Positions 63,664 to 64,000 of a stretch of 64,000 nucleotides of DNA are shown one piece after another. Each line of letters opens with the position of its first letter. The stretch's first letter is position 1. Origin of the DNA: Terriglobia bacterium. GTDB lineage: Bacteria; Acidobacteriota; Terriglobia; Acidiferrales; UBA7541. The stretch is from NCBI GenBank assembly GCA_020073705.1, contig JAIQES010000001.1, positions 1 through 64,000 of the forward strand. The letters run 5' to 3'. Made by a program: the position numbers and the translations under genes. Below the pieces are notes generated by a model. It was not told where the DNA came from. It ran no database searches and saw only the letters and a program-made list of their open reading frames with translations.

Positions 63664-64000
63664 CTACTTTCTTGCCGGGGGGCTGGCGAACACGGAGCGA
63701 TAGACCTCGCGGACCTGGCCGGCGGAATGTTCCCACGAATACTTTTGCACCAAGTCGTGCCCGCGGCGCACCAGGGCTTCGCGTGTCACGTCCTCTGTAA
63801 GAATCTGCCGAATACCGCGGGCAATTTCAAAAATGTTTTCTGGATTGACCAGCAAGGCCGCGTCCGCGAACACCTCCGGCAGCGATGACACGCTTGAGGT
63901 CAGCACCGGCGTGCCGTGCGCCATGGCCTCCAGCGGAGGCAGTCCAAAGCCTTCGTAGAGGGATGGAAATAGGAACGCCCGCGCGCGGGAGTAGAATACC
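63664..64000 (-). CDS. GT-B glycosyltransferase (family 4-like), C-terminal part (partial)
   Basis: The frame is open through the right edge, so the start is outside. The 112 visible residues include the donor-binding E-x7-E motif, FLFPSLYEGFGLPPLEAMAH with GTPVLTSSVSSLPEVFADAA after it, then the C-terminal helices (ALVRRGHDLVQKYSWEHSAG). Such enzymes build surface polysaccharide or LPS. It is convergent with the JAMM gene, 87 bp apart. Confidence 0.9.
   Translation of the reverse strand, partial: VFYSRARAFLFPSLYEGFGLPPLEAMAHGTPVLTSSVSSLPEVFADAALLVNPENIFEIARGIRQILTEDVTREALVRRGHDLVQKYSWEHSAGQVREVYRSVFASPPARK

Overview
The window looks like chromosomal DNA of a Gram-negative, high-GC soil-type bacterium, most likely an Acidobacteriota. 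This is inferred from style, not from a marker phylogeny. Supporting signs are a TonB-dependent receptor with a carboxypeptidase-regulatory-like N-terminus, an Asp-box (BNR) beta-propeller secreted protein, an Ig-repeat surface protein ending in a choice-of-anchor-D-like domain, a fused alpha/beta keto-acid dehydrogenase E1, a meso-DAP-type MurE, and a complete mraZ-to-ftsZ cell-wall cluster. No rRNA, CRISPR array, integrase or recognisable transposase gene was seen. One tRNA (Val, CAC) is present.

Layout. 1-8.0 kb is accessory: the tail of a repeat-rich surface protein, an MFS transporter, a decayed TonB-receptor tail, a CusF/SCO-type copper protein, a full TonB receptor, a Cys-rich secreted protein and small hypothetical proteins. 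8.0-13.6 kb carries an Asp-box propeller protein, the E1 fusion and a zinc-ribbon RDD membrane protein. 13.6-15.7 kb is AT-richer and holds a zinc-ribbon membrane protein with a coupled mini-ORF, and a ClpP-fold serine protease bracketed by a perfect 22-bp inverted repeat. 15.7-18.6 kb has DoxX and groES-groEL under a perfect CIRCE/HrcA operator. 18.8-22.4 kb has an orphan MlaF-like ATPase coupled to an APC permease, then a Tat-exported amidohydrolase. 22.5-27.2 kb (minus strand) has ftsY-ribD-ribE and an HD-GYP signalling protein.

27.4-40.3 kb is a run of twelve minus-strand genes, many with overlapping stops and starts: moxR, DUF58, mutY, transglutaminase, rimO, yacG, pgpA, an NHL-propeller gene, cinA, thpR, plsY, gpsA. 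It mixes phospholipid synthesis (plsY, gpsA, pgpA), repair and nucleotide clean-up, and ribosome modification. tRNA-Val follows at 40.3 kb, then DUF4149, a PaeR7I/XhoI-like restriction-modification pair, ychF and a ZIP transporter.

45.2-63.0 kb is the division and cell-wall cluster, all on the plus strand: mraZ, rsmH, ftsL, ftsI, murE, murF, mraY, murD, ftsW, murG, murC, murB, ftsQ, ftsA, ftsZ, with no ddl. It begins with a strong promoter followed by 10-bp-phased AAAGTGG-like MraZ boxes. A JAMM protease gene and the end of a GT-B glycosyltransferase close the window.

The most unusual points are the inverted-repeat-bounded ClpP-class protease, the PaeR7I-like nuclease paired with a beta-class SPPYW methyltransferase, the receptor-tail fossil beside the copper module, and an SxD instead of SxN motif in FtsI.
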